A DNA stretch of 64,000 nucleotides from Paenibacillus alginolyticus DSM 5050 = NBRC 15375 (GCF_000422905.1 NZ_AUGY01000001.1:1-64000); one strand, 5' to 3'; shown: positions 32,556-41,860, numbered from the stretch's first letter. Translations and numbers: made by a program. Notes: generated by a model not told the origin, from the letters alone.

Positions 32556-33734
32556 ATGAAATCTTATTATGTTGATCTTCATATTCACATAGGTCGAACA
32601 GAGAAGGGACAAGCGGTGAAGATCAGCGCTGCGAATGACCTGACTTTCTTCAATATTGCTAAGGAAGCCACCGTCAGAAAAGGGATGGAGATCATCGGTA
32701 TTATTGATTGTCACTCGCCTTCCGTACAGGATGACATCATGACGTACTTGGATCGGGGTGAGATGGTGGAGCTGGAGGGCGGCGGCATCCGGTATCTAGA
32801 CACGACGATTATGTTGGGCTGTGAAATAGAGGTGCGCGATCCAGGTATGGGGCCAGCGCATCTACTTGCTTATATGCCAAATCTGAAAGTGATGCAGGGA
32901 TTCACGCAATGGATGAAGGGTCACATGAAAAATGTAGAGCTTAGCTCTCAACGCATTTATGTACCTGCCCGCGAACTTCAAGATGAAGTGCTCGGCAGGG
33001 GCGGTATCCTTATACCTGCGCATATTTTCACTCCGCACAAAAGTGTCTACGGAAGCGCAACTTCTAAAATGGAGTACCTTCTTGATCTTAAGGGCATATC
33101 TGCTGTAGAACTTGGTCTAAGTGCTGATTCCGAGATGGCTGGTTTGATTTCGGAGCTTGATGCGTTCACTTTCGTTACCAACTCAGATGCACACTCTCTT
33201 GGTAAAATCGGACGAGAGTACAACGAAATGAAGCTGGCTGCCCCTACTTATGAGGAACTCGTCAAAGCGCTTCATCGTCAAGACGAACGCGGAATAATAG
33301 CTAACTACGGCCTTAATCCACGACTTGGTAAATACCACCGAACCTATTGCAGTCTATGCGAATCCGTTCTGGATGAAAGTGAAACGACCACCCAACGCTG
33401 TGCCGACTGTGGCAGCAATAAAATCGTCAGAGGAGTCATGGATCGGATCCAGCACTTAGCGGATCGTGAATTGCCTTACCTCCCGCCTTATCGACCTCCG
33501 TATCATTTTCAAGTTCCACTAGAATTTATCCCAGGCCTAGGGCCTAAAAAGCTCGACCAGCTGCTTCGCCGCTTTGGAACGGAAATGAATGTACTGCATC
33601 GCACGACGCGAGATGAGCTTGCAAGTGAAGTTGGTGAAGAAATTGCTGCTTATATTGTAAAAGCGCGAGAAGGCTCCTTGCAGCTTGAAGTTGGCGGCGG
33701 AGGCAGGTACGGCAAAGTTAAAAATCGTTCATAG
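32556..33734 (+). CDS. Endonuclease Q family DNA repair protein
   Basis: 392 residues. N-terminal PHP domain: YYVDLHIHIGRTEKGQAVKIS (His-x-His), IIDCHSP, GCEIEV, LIPAHIFTPHKS and FVTNSDAHS supply the metal ligands. A Cys4 zinc finger follows (CSLC ... CADCGSNKI), then a helix-hairpin-helix-like end (FIPGLGPKKLDQLLRRFG). This order is that of EndoQ, which cuts 5' to deaminated bases such as uracil and hypoxanthine. It is known mainly from archaea and a limited set of bacteria including bacilli. Translation is coupled to nudF (zero gap). Confidence 0.88.
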   Translation: MKSYYVDLHIHIGRTEKGQAVKISAANDLTFFNIAKEATVRKGMEIIGIIDCHSPSVQDDIMTYLDRGEMVELEGGGIRYLDTTIMLGCEIEVRDPGMGPAHLLAYMPNLKVMQGFTQWMKGHMKNVELSSQRIYVPARELQDEVLGRGGILIPAHIFTPHKSVYGSATSKMEYLLDLKGISAVELGLSADSEMAGLISELDAFTFVTNSDAHSLGKIGREYNEMKLAAPTYEELVKALHRQDERGIIANYGLNPRLGKYHRTYCSLCESVLDESETTTQRCADCGSNKIVRGVMDRIQHLADRELPYLPPYRPPYHFQVPLEFIPGLGPKKLDQLLRRFGTEMNVLHRTTRDELASEVGEEIAAYIVKAREGSLQLEVGGGGRYGKVKNRS

Positions 33735-33795
33735 TTTCCAGCATTCGCTCATAAGCTTGTCTTTGTAGAGGTTGACACAAGGAAGGAGCTGCGAG

Positions 33796-34437
33796 ATGAA
33801 TAGGAACCTAACGATGAAACAATATATGAAGGATAATTTGCCGCTATTTATATTCGTCTCCGTACTTTTCACCATAGGAGTCGTGTTCGGCGCTGTGATG
33901 GTGAATGCACTTTCTTTGGAACAAAAGCAAGAAATGACTCGTCATTTGGGTAGTTTCTTTCATGAAATTAATGAAGGCGCCGAGTTTGACAGCAGGCAAT
34001 CGTTTGTTCAAGCTTTTGGCATGCATATGAAATGGATTTTGTTGATATGGCTCTTTGGTTTGTCGATTGTGGGGCTGCCATTGATTCTCGTTTTGGATTT
34101 TCTCAAAGGTGTATTAATTGGCTTTACGGTTGGATATCTTGTCGGCCAAATGTCATGGAAAGGCATGCTATTTGCGCTTGTTTCCGTTGCGCCGCAGAAT
34201 CTGATCGTTATCCCGGCGATCCTTTTCTGCAGTGTTGCTGCTATGGCCTTTTCCATCTATATGATCAAAAATCGCTTTATGAGCCGTAATGGAAACATGT
34301 ATCAGCCCTTTATGCGTTATACAACATTAACACTCCTGATGGGGGTATTCCTTTTTGGCGCAGCGCTTTGGGAAGGATATATATCGCAATTGATGATGAA
34401 ATGGGTAACGCCAATGCTTGTTGGCCTATATGGATAA
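33796..34437 (+). CDS. spoIIM: Stage II sporulation protein M
   Basis: 213 residues from ATG 33796, with AAGGAG 7 nt upstream. Five or six membrane segments and the SpoIIM-type stretches LFIFVSVLFTIGVVFGAV, WILLIWLFGLSIVGLPLILVLDFLKGVLIGF and APQNLIVIPAILF are present. With SpoIID and SpoIIP it remodels peptidoglycan during engulfment. Usual length. Neighbours nudF and fur match B. subtilis. Confidence 0.94.
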   Translation: MNRNLTMKQYMKDNLPLFIFVSVLFTIGVVFGAVMVNALSLEQKQEMTRHLGSFFHEINEGAEFDSRQSFVQAFGMHMKWILLIWLFGLSIVGLPLILVLDFLKGVLIGFTVGYLVGQMSWKGMLFALVSVAPQNLIVIPAILFCSVAAMAFSIYMIKNRFMSRNGNMYQPFMRYTTLTLLMGVFLFGAALWEGYISQLMMKWVTPMLVGLYG

Positions 34438-34458
34438 GAGATCCACTTTTGTTTCTGT

Positions 34459-34488
34459 TTGACTTTGTCAGTCAGCTCCCCCTATAAT
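34459..34488 (+). promoter_or_regulatory. SigA-type promoter of fur
   Basis: TTGACT (34459-34464), 18-bp spacer, TATAAT (34483-34488). The fur ATG follows 55 bp later. Confidence 0.7.
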
Positions 34489-34542
34489 AAAAAGAGTGGC
34501 TAAAACTGGGCTTGGATGCCCACCTTTCTGAGGGGGAGGCAT

Positions 34543-35028
34543 ATGGAAGCAAGGATCGAGAAGATTAAGCAGCAATTGCAATCCCAAGGGTACAAACTAA
34601 CCCCTCAACGGGAAGCGACAGTACGCGTACTTTTAGAGAATGAACAAGATCATTTAAGTGCTGAAGATGTGTTTATGCTTGTGAAGGACAAGGCTCCAGA
34701 GATCGGACTGGCGACAGTTTATCGAACTTTAGAGCTGCTGAGTGAGCTGCATGTCTTGGAGAAAATGAATTTTGGCGACGGTGTCGCTCGTTACGATTTA
34801 CGTGACGACAGTACACGTCATCATCACCATCACTTAATCTGCGTGCAATGCGGATCCGTGGATGAAATTATGGAAGATTGGCTCGGACCTTTGGAAGAAC
34901 GGTTAGAGCAAGATTTTCATTTTCAGGTGCTAGATCATCGACTTGATTTTCAAGGTATATGCTATCGCTGTAACGATCGAGGAAAACCGGACTCATTGGA
35001 CAAATCTAAAATAACAGTTTCGGAATAG
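34543..35028 (+). CDS. fur: Ferric uptake regulator
   Basis: 161 residues from ATG 34543 with GAGGGGGAGG upstream. Winged helix region (YKLTPQREATVRVLLEN, LATVYRTLELL), sensory site RHHHHHLICVQCG (93-104, His cluster at 93-97) and structural zinc cysteines Cys100, Cys103, Cys140 and Cys143. Represses iron uptake genes when Fe2+ is present. Followed by a terminator. Confidence 0.92.
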   Translation: MEARIEKIKQQLQSQGYKLTPQREATVRVLLENEQDHLSAEDVFMLVKDKAPEIGLATVYRTLELLSELHVLEKMNFGDGVARYDLRDDSTRHHHHHLICVQCGSVDEIMEDWLGPLEERLEQDFHFQVLDHRLDFQGICYRCNDRGKPDSLDKSKITVSE

Positions 35029-35046
35029 AAGCTGTTTATACAATGA

Positions 35047-35085
35047 AAATGCCTGTATGATCACCTTGTGCATACAGGCATTTTT
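35047..35085 (+). terminator. Terminator after fur
   Basis: AAATGCCTGTATG pairs with CATACAGGCATTT; T-run follows. Confidence 0.88.
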
Positions 35086-35194
35086 GTGTTCGTTTCATAT
35101 ATTAGGTAATAAGAAAGTCGGAAATGTACTCACATAATTCGCATAGAAGCATGGCACATTATGTTTAGTGATATTAAGGAAGAAGGTAGCAACT

Positions 35195-36325
35195 ATGACA
35201 ATGCAATCGATTGTAGTTGGAGTTCCAAAAGAAATCAAAAACAATGAAAATAGAGTGGCTTTAACGCCTGGCGGAGCGGGTATGCTTTTGATGGCAGGGC
35301 ATCAGGTGCTAGTAGAAACTGGAGCAGGTGTGGGCAGTGGCTTCGGGGATGAGGACTATGCTCGTGAAGGCGCCGTCATAGTCGCGGATGCTGCTGGGGT
35401 ATGGGCCTCCAGCGATATGATTATGAAAGTCAAGGAACCATTACCTGCCGAGTATGGTTATTTCCGAGAAGGGCAGATGCTGTTCACTTATTTGCATTTG
35501 GCAGCAGCAGGAGACTTGGCTGAACATTTGCTTAGCAAGAAAGTGACGGGGATTGCCTACGAAACGATTCAGCTTCCGAACGGCTCACTGCCGCTTTTGA
35601 CACCGATGAGTGAAGTGGCTGGCCGGATGTCGGTACAAATCGGTGCCCACTTTTTGGAAAAGTTCTATGGGGGACGCGGAATATTATTGGGTGGTGTGCC
35701 TGGTGTTCCGCCAGCTGATGTCATCATCTTGGGCGGAGGGATCGTTGGAACGAATGCGGCCAAAATGGCGCTCGGACTCGGAGCTAATGTTGTCATTATT
35801 GAACGGAGTGCCGATCGAATGAGGGCTCTGGACGATATTTTCGGGGGAAGACTACGAACTTTGATGTCGAATCCACATAATATTGCGAATGCTGTACAGA
35901 AGGCGGATTTATTAATTGGCGCTGTTCTTATTCCTGGAGCAAGAGCTCCAAGATTAGTAACGGAAGCTATGGTTCAAAGCATGAAGCCAGGCGCTGTAAT
36001 TGTGGACGTTGCCGTTGACCAAGGAGGATCGATTGAAACGATCGACCGTGTGACAACCCACAGTAATCCCACCTACGAGAAGCATGGTGTGCTGCATTAT
36101 GCTGTTGCCAATATGCCTGGTGCTGTTCCGAGAACTTCAACACTTGGGTTAACCAATGTAACGATACCTTATGCGATAGAGCTTGCAAATAAAGGTTTTA
36201 CAGAGGCCGTAGCTGCAAATTATGCACTCCAATTAGGCGTGAATACGTACAAGGGGAGCGTAACCCATCCCGCAGTGGCGGAAGCTCTTGGAATGCCGTA
36301 TGTGAAGTTGTCCGATCTGTCATAA
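35195..36325 (+). CDS. ald: Alanine dehydrogenase
   Basis: 376 residues from ATG 35195 (AAGAAGGT upstream; an earlier in-frame ATG at 35168 lacks a ribosome site). Motifs: [30 protein letters not shown], the Rossmann fingerprint [22 protein letters not shown] and the C-terminal [23 protein letters not shown]. Converts L-alanine to pyruvate and ammonia with NAD; needed for alanine use and spore formation in Bacillus. Full length. Confidence 0.94.
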   Translation: MTMQSIVVGVPKEIKNNENRVALTPGGAGMLLMAGHQVLVETGAGVGSGFGDEDYAREGAVIVADAAGVWASSDMIMKVKEPLPAEYGYFREGQMLFTYLHLAAAGDLAEHLLSKKVTGIAYETIQLPNGSLPLLTPMSEVAGRMSVQIGAHFLEKFYGGRGILLGGVPGVPPADVIILGGGIVGTNAAKMALGLGANVVIIERSADRMRALDDIFGGRLRTLMSNPHNIANAVQKADLLIGAVLIPGARAPRLVTEAMVQSMKPGAVIVDVAVDQGGSIETIDRVTTHSNPTYEKHGVLHYAVANMPGAVPRTSTLGLTNVTIPYAIELANKGFTEAVAANYALQLGVNTYKGSVTHPAVAEALGMPYVKLSDLS

Positions 36326-36337
36326 TCATAGACTAAG

Positions 36338-36375
36338 CCTCATATCCTGATCTTAAAAAGGGGATAGAAATGAGG
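36338..36375 (+). promoter_or_regulatory. Stem-loop covering the ribosome site of yqzK
   Basis: CCTCATATCC (36338-36347) can pair with GGGAT and ATGAGG (36361-36375). The GAGG of the right arm is the likely ribosome site, so the fold could limit translation. Weakly supported. Confidence 0.3.
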
Positions 36376-36382
36376 ACTGGCT

Positions 36383-36619
36383 ATGATATTTTCATATCGA
36401 AAACTCGTTGTTCGCTTACGCTTTATTTTACTTTTTATGATTTTGACGGTGATTCTATATCAAGTTATGCTTGTTCTAAGCGGTTGGATTCAACCTGTCA
36501 ACAAGTACAGAACACCAACGGGAAAGTCCGTTAAAGTGTTTGGTCAACACAATGCTTCGGGTTCGGATACAGGAACAATGAGTGACCGTTTGCGTTTATT
36601 TTATTGGTATGGGGAATAA
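36383..36619 (+). CDS. yqzK: YqzK family protein (DUF4227)
   Basis: 78 residues: a basic front, one membrane segment (LRFILLFMILTVILYQVMLVLSGW) and an extracytoplasmic tail rich in Gly and Ser ending RLRLFYWYGE. Length, topology and position directly before xerD fit the DUF4227/YqzK family. Function is not established. Confidence 0.8.
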   Translation: MIFSYRKLVVRLRFILLFMILTVILYQVMLVLSGWIQPVNKYRTPTGKSVKVFGQHNASGSDTGTMSDRLRLFYWYGE

Positions 36620-36709
36620 AAAAAGCGTAAAAAAGAGGAGTTCGCACGGGAATCGTTGAATGCTATTCGGTATGAAGATATGGCATGATAACGAGGGAGT
36701 ATTATCTGC

Positions 36710-37609
36710 ATGATGACGAACGACCTGCAATCCTTCATCCGATTTTTGTCCGTTGAACGGGGACTGTCGCGGAATACGCTGGAATCCTATGAGCGAGACT
36801 TACAGCAATTTGTTGAATATCTACAACAGCAAGGCATCACAGCTTGGAGAGATTCAGGCAAAACTCATATTGCAGGATACTTATCACAGCTGAAGATGCT
36901 AGGACGAGCATCCGCAACCTTGTCTCGCAATATGGTTTCCATTCGAGCACTTTATCAATATCTTGTGAAAGAACGTGTAACGGATTCAGATCCAAGTATT
37001 TATGTAGATGCCCCAAAGCTGGAAAAAAAGCTTCCAAAAGTACTGTCGATTGAAGAGGTAGAGAAGCTTCTCGAAGCACCGCAACCTGAGCTTGTAAGCG
37101 GTGCGCGTGATAAGGCCATGCTGGAACTGCTCTATGCGACTGGGATTCGAGTATCGGAGCTCATTTCTCTGAATGTAACGGATATTAATTTGCAAATGGG
37201 CTTTATCCGCTGCACGGGGAAGGCAGATAAAGAGCGTAATATTCCTCTTAGCTCTATCGCCATTCGGTGTTTATCGACCTATATACATAATCATCGGATG
37301 AAGTTGTTAAAAAAAACGGCGGATGAAGAAGCCTTATTTATCGGTCATTTGGGAACAAGGATGACCAGGCAAGGGTTTTGGAAGATTTTGAAGAAATATG
37401 CCAATGAGATGAATATCGCGAATGAGATAACACCTCATGCCTTAAGGCATTCCTTCGCTGCCCATTTAATTGAAAATGGCGCAGATCTGAGATCCGTTCA
37501 GGAAATGCTAGGACATTCCGATATTTCCTCGACACAAATGTATGTTCAAGTTACTAAGCTTAAAATGAAAGACGTTTACAACTTGGCACACCCAAGAGCG
37601 AAGTTATAA
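36710..37609 (+). CDS. xerD: Tyrosine recombinase XerD
   Basis: 299 residues. N-terminal SAM-like core-binding domain (FLSVERGLSRNTLESYERDLQQF), catalytic domain with Arg147 (ATGIRVSEL), Lys171, His243-xx-Arg246 (HALRHSFA), His269 (LGHSDISSTQMY) and the nucleophile Tyr278. With XerC it resolves chromosome dimers at dif. Position between yqzK and deoB is as in B. subtilis. ATG 36710 or 36713 may be used. Confidence 0.94.
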   Translation: MMTNDLQSFIRFLSVERGLSRNTLESYERDLQQFVEYLQQQGITAWRDSGKTHIAGYLSQLKMLGRASATLSRNMVSIRALYQYLVKERVTDSDPSIYVDAPKLEKKLPKVLSIEEVEKLLEAPQPELVSGARDKAMLELLYATGIRVSELISLNVTDINLQMGFIRCTGKADKERNIPLSSIAIRCLSTYIHNHRMKLLKKTADEEALFIGHLGTRMTRQGFWKILKKYANEMNIANEITPHALRHSFAAHLIENGADLRSVQEMLGHSDISSTQMYVQVTKLKMKDVYNLAHPRAKL

Positions 37610-37614
37610 CCTGC

Positions 37615-37650
37615 ACAGCGGCATTTCCCCTAGGGGGAAGCTGCTGTTTT
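37615..37650 (+). terminator. Terminator after xerD
   Basis: ACAGCGGC...TTTCCCC pairs with GGGGAAGCTGCTGT (2-nt bulge), then TTTTGC. Confidence 0.65.
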
Positions 37651-37718
37651 GCATTCATAGGGTGGAAGTGAGATAATCGAGGGTGGATAACATTAGGAAT
37701 TGATTTGGAGGGACAATT

Positions 37719-38894
37719 GTGCGCTTCGAACGTATATGTGTAATTGTATTGGATAGCGTAGGCATCGGCGAATTACCGGATGCCAAGCAATTTGGCGATA
37801 GTGGCGCTCACACACTAGGTCATATTGCAGAGAAAGTAAGCGGATTTGCACTCCCTAATTTACAGCGAATGGGACTAGGGAACATAGCTGAGATTAAAGG
37901 GATTCCAGCAACAGATTCACCGGAAGGCTACTATGGAAAAATGGCTGAGGTTTCGGTTGGTAAAGACACGATGACTGGACACTGGGAATTGATGGGGCTT
38001 CGCATGACTACACCCTTTAATGTGTACCCGGATGGATTTCCAGCTGAATTGATTTCTCAATTTGAGCAGGAGACAGGGCGCAAGGTCATTGGTAATAAGC
38101 CGGCATCAGGTACAGAAATTTTAGATGAGCTCGGTGAAGAGCAGATGAAAACAGGTGCTTGGATCGTTTATACATCAGCCGATAGTGTATTTCAATTAGC
38201 TGCGCACGAAGACATTATTCCGCTGGAAGAGCTGTATCGGGCATGTAAAATTGCAAGAAGGTTGACTATGCAGGATGAATTTTCGGTGGGCAGAGTCATT
38301 GCTAGACCGTACCTCGGGGAGCCTGGTGCTTTCAAACGCACTCCGAATCGCCATGATTATGCCGTGAAGCCGCCAGCGCCAACTGTTATGAATCATTTGA
38401 AGGATGCTGGATTTGATGTAATTGCGATCGGGAAAATTAATGATATTTTTGATGGTGAAGGTGTTACTAAAACCACATCAACAAAAAGTAATCTAGATGG
38501 TATTCAGAAGACAATAGAGGTACTTGGCATGTCTTTCAAAGGACTGGCTTTTACGAATCTAGTAGATTTTGACTCGTTGTTTGGTCATCGTCGTGATCCT
38601 GAGGGCTATGGAAGATCACTGGAGGAATTTGATAGCTATGTGCCTCAGCTCAAAGCAGGTCTAGGACCGAAGGATCTATTAATCCTTACAGCGGACCATG
38701 GCAATGATCCTGTGCACCCGGGAACCGACCATACGCGCGAATACGTGCCTATTTTGTTGTACAGCCCAAGCTTCAACTCACCTGCTTCGCTTGGTATCCG
38801 CGGAACCTTCGCTGATTTGGGAGCGACCATCGCTGATAATTTTGGCGTGAGAGCAACAGATCAAGGGGAGAGCTTCTTACCTCTTTTAAAATAA
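37719..38894 (+). CDS. deoB: Phosphopentomutase
   Basis: 391 residues from GTG 37719 (GGAGGGAC upstream). Alkaline-phosphatase-superfamily metal sites: [23 protein letters not shown] (catalytic Thr), [19 protein letters not shown]. Interconverts ribose/deoxyribose 1- and 5-phosphate, linking the nucleoside phosphorylases downstream to central metabolism. Confidence 0.94.
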   Translation: MRFERICVIVLDSVGIGELPDAKQFGDSGAHTLGHIAEKVSGFALPNLQRMGLGNIAEIKGIPATDSPEGYYGKMAEVSVGKDTMTGHWELMGLRMTTPFNVYPDGFPAELISQFEQETGRKVIGNKPASGTEILDELGEEQMKTGAWIVYTSADSVFQLAAHEDIIPLEELYRACKIARRLTMQDEFSVGRVIARPYLGEPGAFKRTPNRHDYAVKPPAPTVMNHLKDAGFDVIAIGKINDIFDGEGVTKTTSTKSNLDGIQKTIEVLGMSFKGLAFTNLVDFDSLFGHRRDPEGYGRSLEEFDSYVPQLKAGLGPKDLLILTADHGNDPVHPGTDHTREYVPILLYSPSFNSPASLGIRGTFADLGATIADNFGVRATDQGESFLPLLK

Positions 38895-38906
38895 ATGATT
38901 ACGAAT

Positions 38907-38940
38907 TTTCAGTTTATGTGAACTGAAATCGCTTAGGAGG
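38907..38940 (+). repeat. Stem-loop next to the punA ribosome site (family A-like)
   Basis: TTTCAGTT (38907-38914) pairs with AACTGAAA (38921-38928), then TCGCTTAGGAGG. The left flank ATGATTACGA resembles the ATGCTTACGA flank of other copies. Confidence 0.6.
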
Positions 38941-38949
38941 AATCTATCC

Positions 38950-39777
38950 ATGTCCGATACATCCATGATTCAGAAGATTCAAGAAGCAGCTGCATTTATT
39001 AGCAAGGAAACGAATATTAAACCCCAAATTGGATTGATTCTAGGGTCAGGTCTCGGCGTTCTTGCTGATCTTATTGAGCAGCCTATCGTTGTAGACTACT
39101 CGAATATTCCCCATTTCCCAGTGTCTACCGTGGAAGGTCATGCGGGGGAATTGGTTGTGGGTACGATTCAAGGCAAGCAAGTGTTAGTGATGAAGGGCCG
39201 CTTTCATGCTTACGAGGGCTATGGCGCGGAAACAGTTTCGTTTCCAGTAAGAGTTATGAAAGAACTAGGTGTAGAAACGTTGATCGTAACGAATGCAGCT
39301 GGTGGAATTAACGAATCCTATCAGGTTGGCGATCTGATGGTCATAAGTGATCATCTGAATTTGACATACCGCAATCCGCTCATCGGCCCGAATGATTCAG
39401 CGTTAGGTGTTCGCTTTCCGGATATGTCGGAAGCTTACAGCAAACGTCTGCGTAAACTGGCGCACGATGTCGCGGCTTCACAGAACTTTCATTTACAAGA
39501 AGGCGTCTATGTTGGACTCCTCGGTCCTAACTATGAAACTCCTGCGGAGATTCGCATGTTCCGCACATTAGGCGGCGATTCCGTTGGGATGTCAACGGTA
39601 CCAGAAGTGATTGTAGCACGCCATGCAGGGATCGAAGTGCTTGGTTTCTCCTGCATTTCGAATATGGCATCAGGTATTTTGGACCAACCGCTCTCCCATG
39701 CAGAAGTCATGGAAACGACGGAGAAAGTAAAGCCTAAGTTTTTGAAATTGGTATTAGGCATTATCGAAGCACTTTAA
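38950..39777 (+). CDS. punA: Purine-nucleoside phosphorylase (6-oxopurine type)
   Basis: 275 residues of the trimeric class. Phosphate and ribose contacts: GLILGSGLGVLAD, HFPVSTVEGHAGE, KGRFHAYEGY, TNAAGGINESY and MSTVPEVIVARHAG. Base-recognition residues are the standard ones for inosine/guanosine: Glu196 in GPNYETPAE and Asn238 in SCISNMA. TTAGGAGG precedes the ATG. Followed after 18 nt by a paralogue. Confidence 0.92.
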   Translation: MSDTSMIQKIQEAAAFISKETNIKPQIGLILGSGLGVLADLIEQPIVVDYSNIPHFPVSTVEGHAGELVVGTIQGKQVLVMKGRFHAYEGYGAETVSFPVRVMKELGVETLIVTNAAGGINESYQVGDLMVISDHLNLTYRNPLIGPNDSALGVRFPDMSEAYSKRLRKLAHDVAASQNFHLQEGVYVGLLGPNYETPAEIRMFRTLGGDSVGMSTVPEVIVARHAGIEVLGFSCISNMASGILDQPLSHAEVMETTEKVKPKFLKLVLGIIEAL

Positions 39778-39795
39778 CAAGAAGAGGAGAACAAA

Positions 39796-40650
39796 ATGGA
39801 ACTGACTTACATAGAGAAAATCAAAGAAGCAGCGAGCTTTATTGAGCAGCGTTTAGGCAGTGTTAAGCCTGTTATTGGATTAGTACTTGGTTCAGGCTTG
39901 GGAGATATGGCGAATCAGGTTGAGCAGCCCATAGCAATTGACTATAGCGAAGTGCCGCACTTTCCCGTTTCAACCGTTGAAGGTCATGAAGGACGTTTTG
40001 TTGTAGGCACACTAGAAGGTAAACAAGTCATCGTGATGCAGGGACGTTTTCATTATTATGAAGGCTATGATATGAAAAAGGTTGTATTTCCTATGTACGT
40101 TATGAAGGCGATCGGCGTTCAGACCGTTGTGATGACGAATGCAGCAGGCGGCATGAATCGTGAGTTCAAAGCAGGAGATCTAATGGTCATTAGCGACCAT
40201 TTAAACATGACAGGAGACAACCCGCTTATCGGTCCTAACCATTCTGATCTCGGTGTTCGTTTCCCGGACATGTCAGAGGCTTACAACCGCGAATACCGCA
40301 AGCTCGCTCATGAGCTAGCACAAACGGTCGTTGGAGAAGATGGCGTGCCATTGAAGCTGCAGGAGGGAGTTTATGCGGGGATTACAGGTCCAACCTACTG
40401 TACGCCTGCTGAGCTTACGATGTTAGCTCGAATCGGTGGCGACGCGATTGGTATGTCCACGGTGGGTGAAGTTATTGCAGCACGTCATGCAGGGCTTAAA
40501 GTACTTGGCATTTCCTGTATTACCGATATGGCGATAGGTGAAGAGCTGGAACCATTGACGCATGAGCAGGTTGTAGCTGTTGCAAATCGGACGAAACCGA
40601 AGTTCATTGCTCTCGTTAAGGCCTTTGTTCGTGAGGTCCGTCTGGGATAA
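39796..40650 (+). CDS. Second purine-nucleoside phosphorylase paralogue with changed base pocket
   Basis: 284 residues, clearly homologous to the preceding gene (GLVLGSGLGDMAN, HFPVSTVEGHEG, QGRFHYYEGY, TNAAGGMNREF). Two residues that read the purine differ: the Glu of GPxYET is Cys202 (GPTYCTPAE) and the Asn of S/ITN is Asp244 (SCITDMA); the STVPEV loop is STVGEV. In human PNP the equivalent Asn243-to-Asp change favours 6-aminopurines, and methylthioadenosine phosphorylases carry Asp there. I therefore infer adenosine or methylthioadenosine rather than inosine as substrate. Ribosome site GAGGAG. Same transcript as deoB-punA is likely. Confidence 0.85.
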   Translation: MELTYIEKIKEAASFIEQRLGSVKPVIGLVLGSGLGDMANQVEQPIAIDYSEVPHFPVSTVEGHEGRFVVGTLEGKQVIVMQGRFHYYEGYDMKKVVFPMYVMKAIGVQTVVMTNAAGGMNREFKAGDLMVISDHLNMTGDNPLIGPNHSDLGVRFPDMSEAYNREYRKLAHELAQTVVGEDGVPLKLQEGVYAGITGPTYCTPAELTMLARIGGDAIGMSTVGEVIAARHAGLKVLGISCITDMAIGEELEPLTHEQVVAVANRTKPKFIALVKAFVREVRLG

Positions 40651-40750
40651 TTTGGCTATATTTTTTATGAACTTTTAATGAAAATAAGCTTCTGAAGACC
40701 TATGAATTCGGAGGGAGTCATGCTAATATATAGTTAATTAGAACTATATT

Positions 40751-40779
40751 AATGGGTCGAGTAGATACGGATGCCCATT
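40751..40779 (+). promoter_or_regulatory. Inverted repeat in the yvyF leader
   Basis: AATGGG pairs with CCCATT over a 17-nt loop; a second inverted repeat AATATATAGTT / AACTATATT lies just upstream (40727-40751). Purpose unknown. Confidence 0.3.
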
Positions 40780-40802
40780 CCATAACAAGGATGTGATGGA
40801 GC

Positions 40803-41240
40803 ATGTCAGTCCAACAATTAATGGTCGCCAACTGTCCTAGATGCGGGAAAGTGTTCCAGAAAAATTTGCGCAACCAATGTTCAGATTGCAGCCGCAGCAT
40901 GGATTCCATGCTCACAAGCAGTCTTGAATTTTTACGTAAAAATCATCGTTCAACGAATATACAATTCAGCGAAGCGACAGGTGTTTCGCACGAGCAAATG
41001 CATACATGGATCAAAGAGGGAAAGCTGCTGCTTTCGGATTACCCGAATTTGAACTACCCATGCGCTTCCTGCTCGAAACCAATTCGCGGGCAAAAGCTTT
41101 GTCCGGATTGCGCGTACCGAATTAATCGGGATATTAGAGAGTTGAAAGAGAAAGACCGATCTTTTCAGCCTCTTCTTAGAGAAAAACAAACAGCATCCGC
41201 TGGCAGTTTCCAAATTCGTGAAAGACTTAGTGGTGTGTAA
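40803..41240 (+). CDS. yvyF: YvyF-like flagellar-region protein
   Basis: 145 residues. N-terminal Cys4 zinc knuckle (ANCPRCGKVFQKNLRNQCSDC), a MerR-like short helix-turn-helix (FSEATGVSHEQMHTWIKEGKLLL), a second Cys4 knuckle (CASCSKPIRGQKLCPDC) and a polar tail. This order is that of the YvyF family found next to flagellar genes; here it stands apart from flagellar genes. In B. subtilis it lies in the flgM region. Exact role unknown. Confidence 0.8.
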   Translation: MSVQQLMVANCPRCGKVFQKNLRNQCSDCSRSMDSMLTSSLEFLRKNHRSTNIQFSEATGVSHEQMHTWIKEGKLLLSDYPNLNYPCASCSKPIRGQKLCPDCAYRINRDIRELKEKDRSFQPLLREKQTASAGSFQIRERLSGV

Positions 41241-41273
41241 TTTACAGCATAATGGGCAATAGTAAGGATGATA

Positions 41274-41299
41274 TCCCCCGATAAGGGGGATGTTTTTTG
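41274..41299 (+). terminator. Terminator after yvyF
   Basis: ATCCCCC pairs with GGGGGAT around GATAA, followed by TTTTTT. Confidence 0.88.
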
Positions 41300-41419
41300 G
41301 AAAGCCGTATTCACAATTTTGTCACAAAATATTCAAGGATTTGCCACTGACCATGTATGGGATTGTATGGAGATGTTAGGTAGAATAGATGAAGTGAACA
41401 CATTATGAGGGGGATATGC

Positions 41420-41803
41420 ATGCAAAAGTGGATTTTCTTTGTGTTATTTATACTTGCGGGCGCATTGGGGCTGGGAGTCCTCTTTCAAGATATTTCTAAC
41501 CGCCAAGTGGCTAAGGAAGCAGAGGCTGCCGCTGGCAAAGGTCAACAGCTTAAAATTGCAGCTTCTAACTGGCAGTTCGATTCTGCAGATTATACGGTTA
41601 AAAGCGGTGAGCCTACGAAGGTTTCCTTGTCTTTAAAAGAAGGGGTACACGCGATTGAAATCGTAGGATTGGATATCAAGCTGGACAAAGAAAATCCTTC
41701 CAAGCAAATAACGTTTGATAAACCAGGTACATATGAAATTCAGTGTGTACTTCCTTGTGGTGAAGGCCATGCTAAAATGAAAAGCAAATTAGTTGTTTCT
41801 TAA
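41420..41803 (+). CDS. Membrane-anchored CuA-like cupredoxin
   Basis: 127 residues from ATG 41420 (GAGGGGGA upstream). One N-terminal membrane segment (4-22), then a cupredoxin domain. The end has CVLPCGEGHAKM (Cys109, Cys113, His117, Met120), the CxxxCxxxHxxM pattern of the CuA site of cytochrome oxidase subunit II, and His77 in GVHAIEI is positioned as the other ligand. No subunit I gene is nearby. Likely an extracytoplasmic electron-transfer or copper-handling protein. Confidence 0.82.
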   Translation: MQKWIFFVLFILAGALGLGVLFQDISNRQVAKEAEAAAGKGQQLKIAASNWQFDSADYTVKSGEPTKVSLSLKEGVHAIEIVGLDIKLDKENPSKQITFDKPGTYEIQCVLPCGEGHAKMKSKLVVS

Positions 41804-41820
41804 TCAATAATGGTAGTATC

Positions 41821-41848
41821 AAAGGGGGCTCTAGCAGCTCCCTTTTTT
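41821..41848 (+). terminator. Terminator after the cupredoxin gene
   Basis: AAAGGGGGCT pairs with AGCTCCCTTT around CTAGC (one G-T pair), T-run follows. Confidence 0.85.
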
Positions 41849-41860
41849 CGATTTTGAAGA

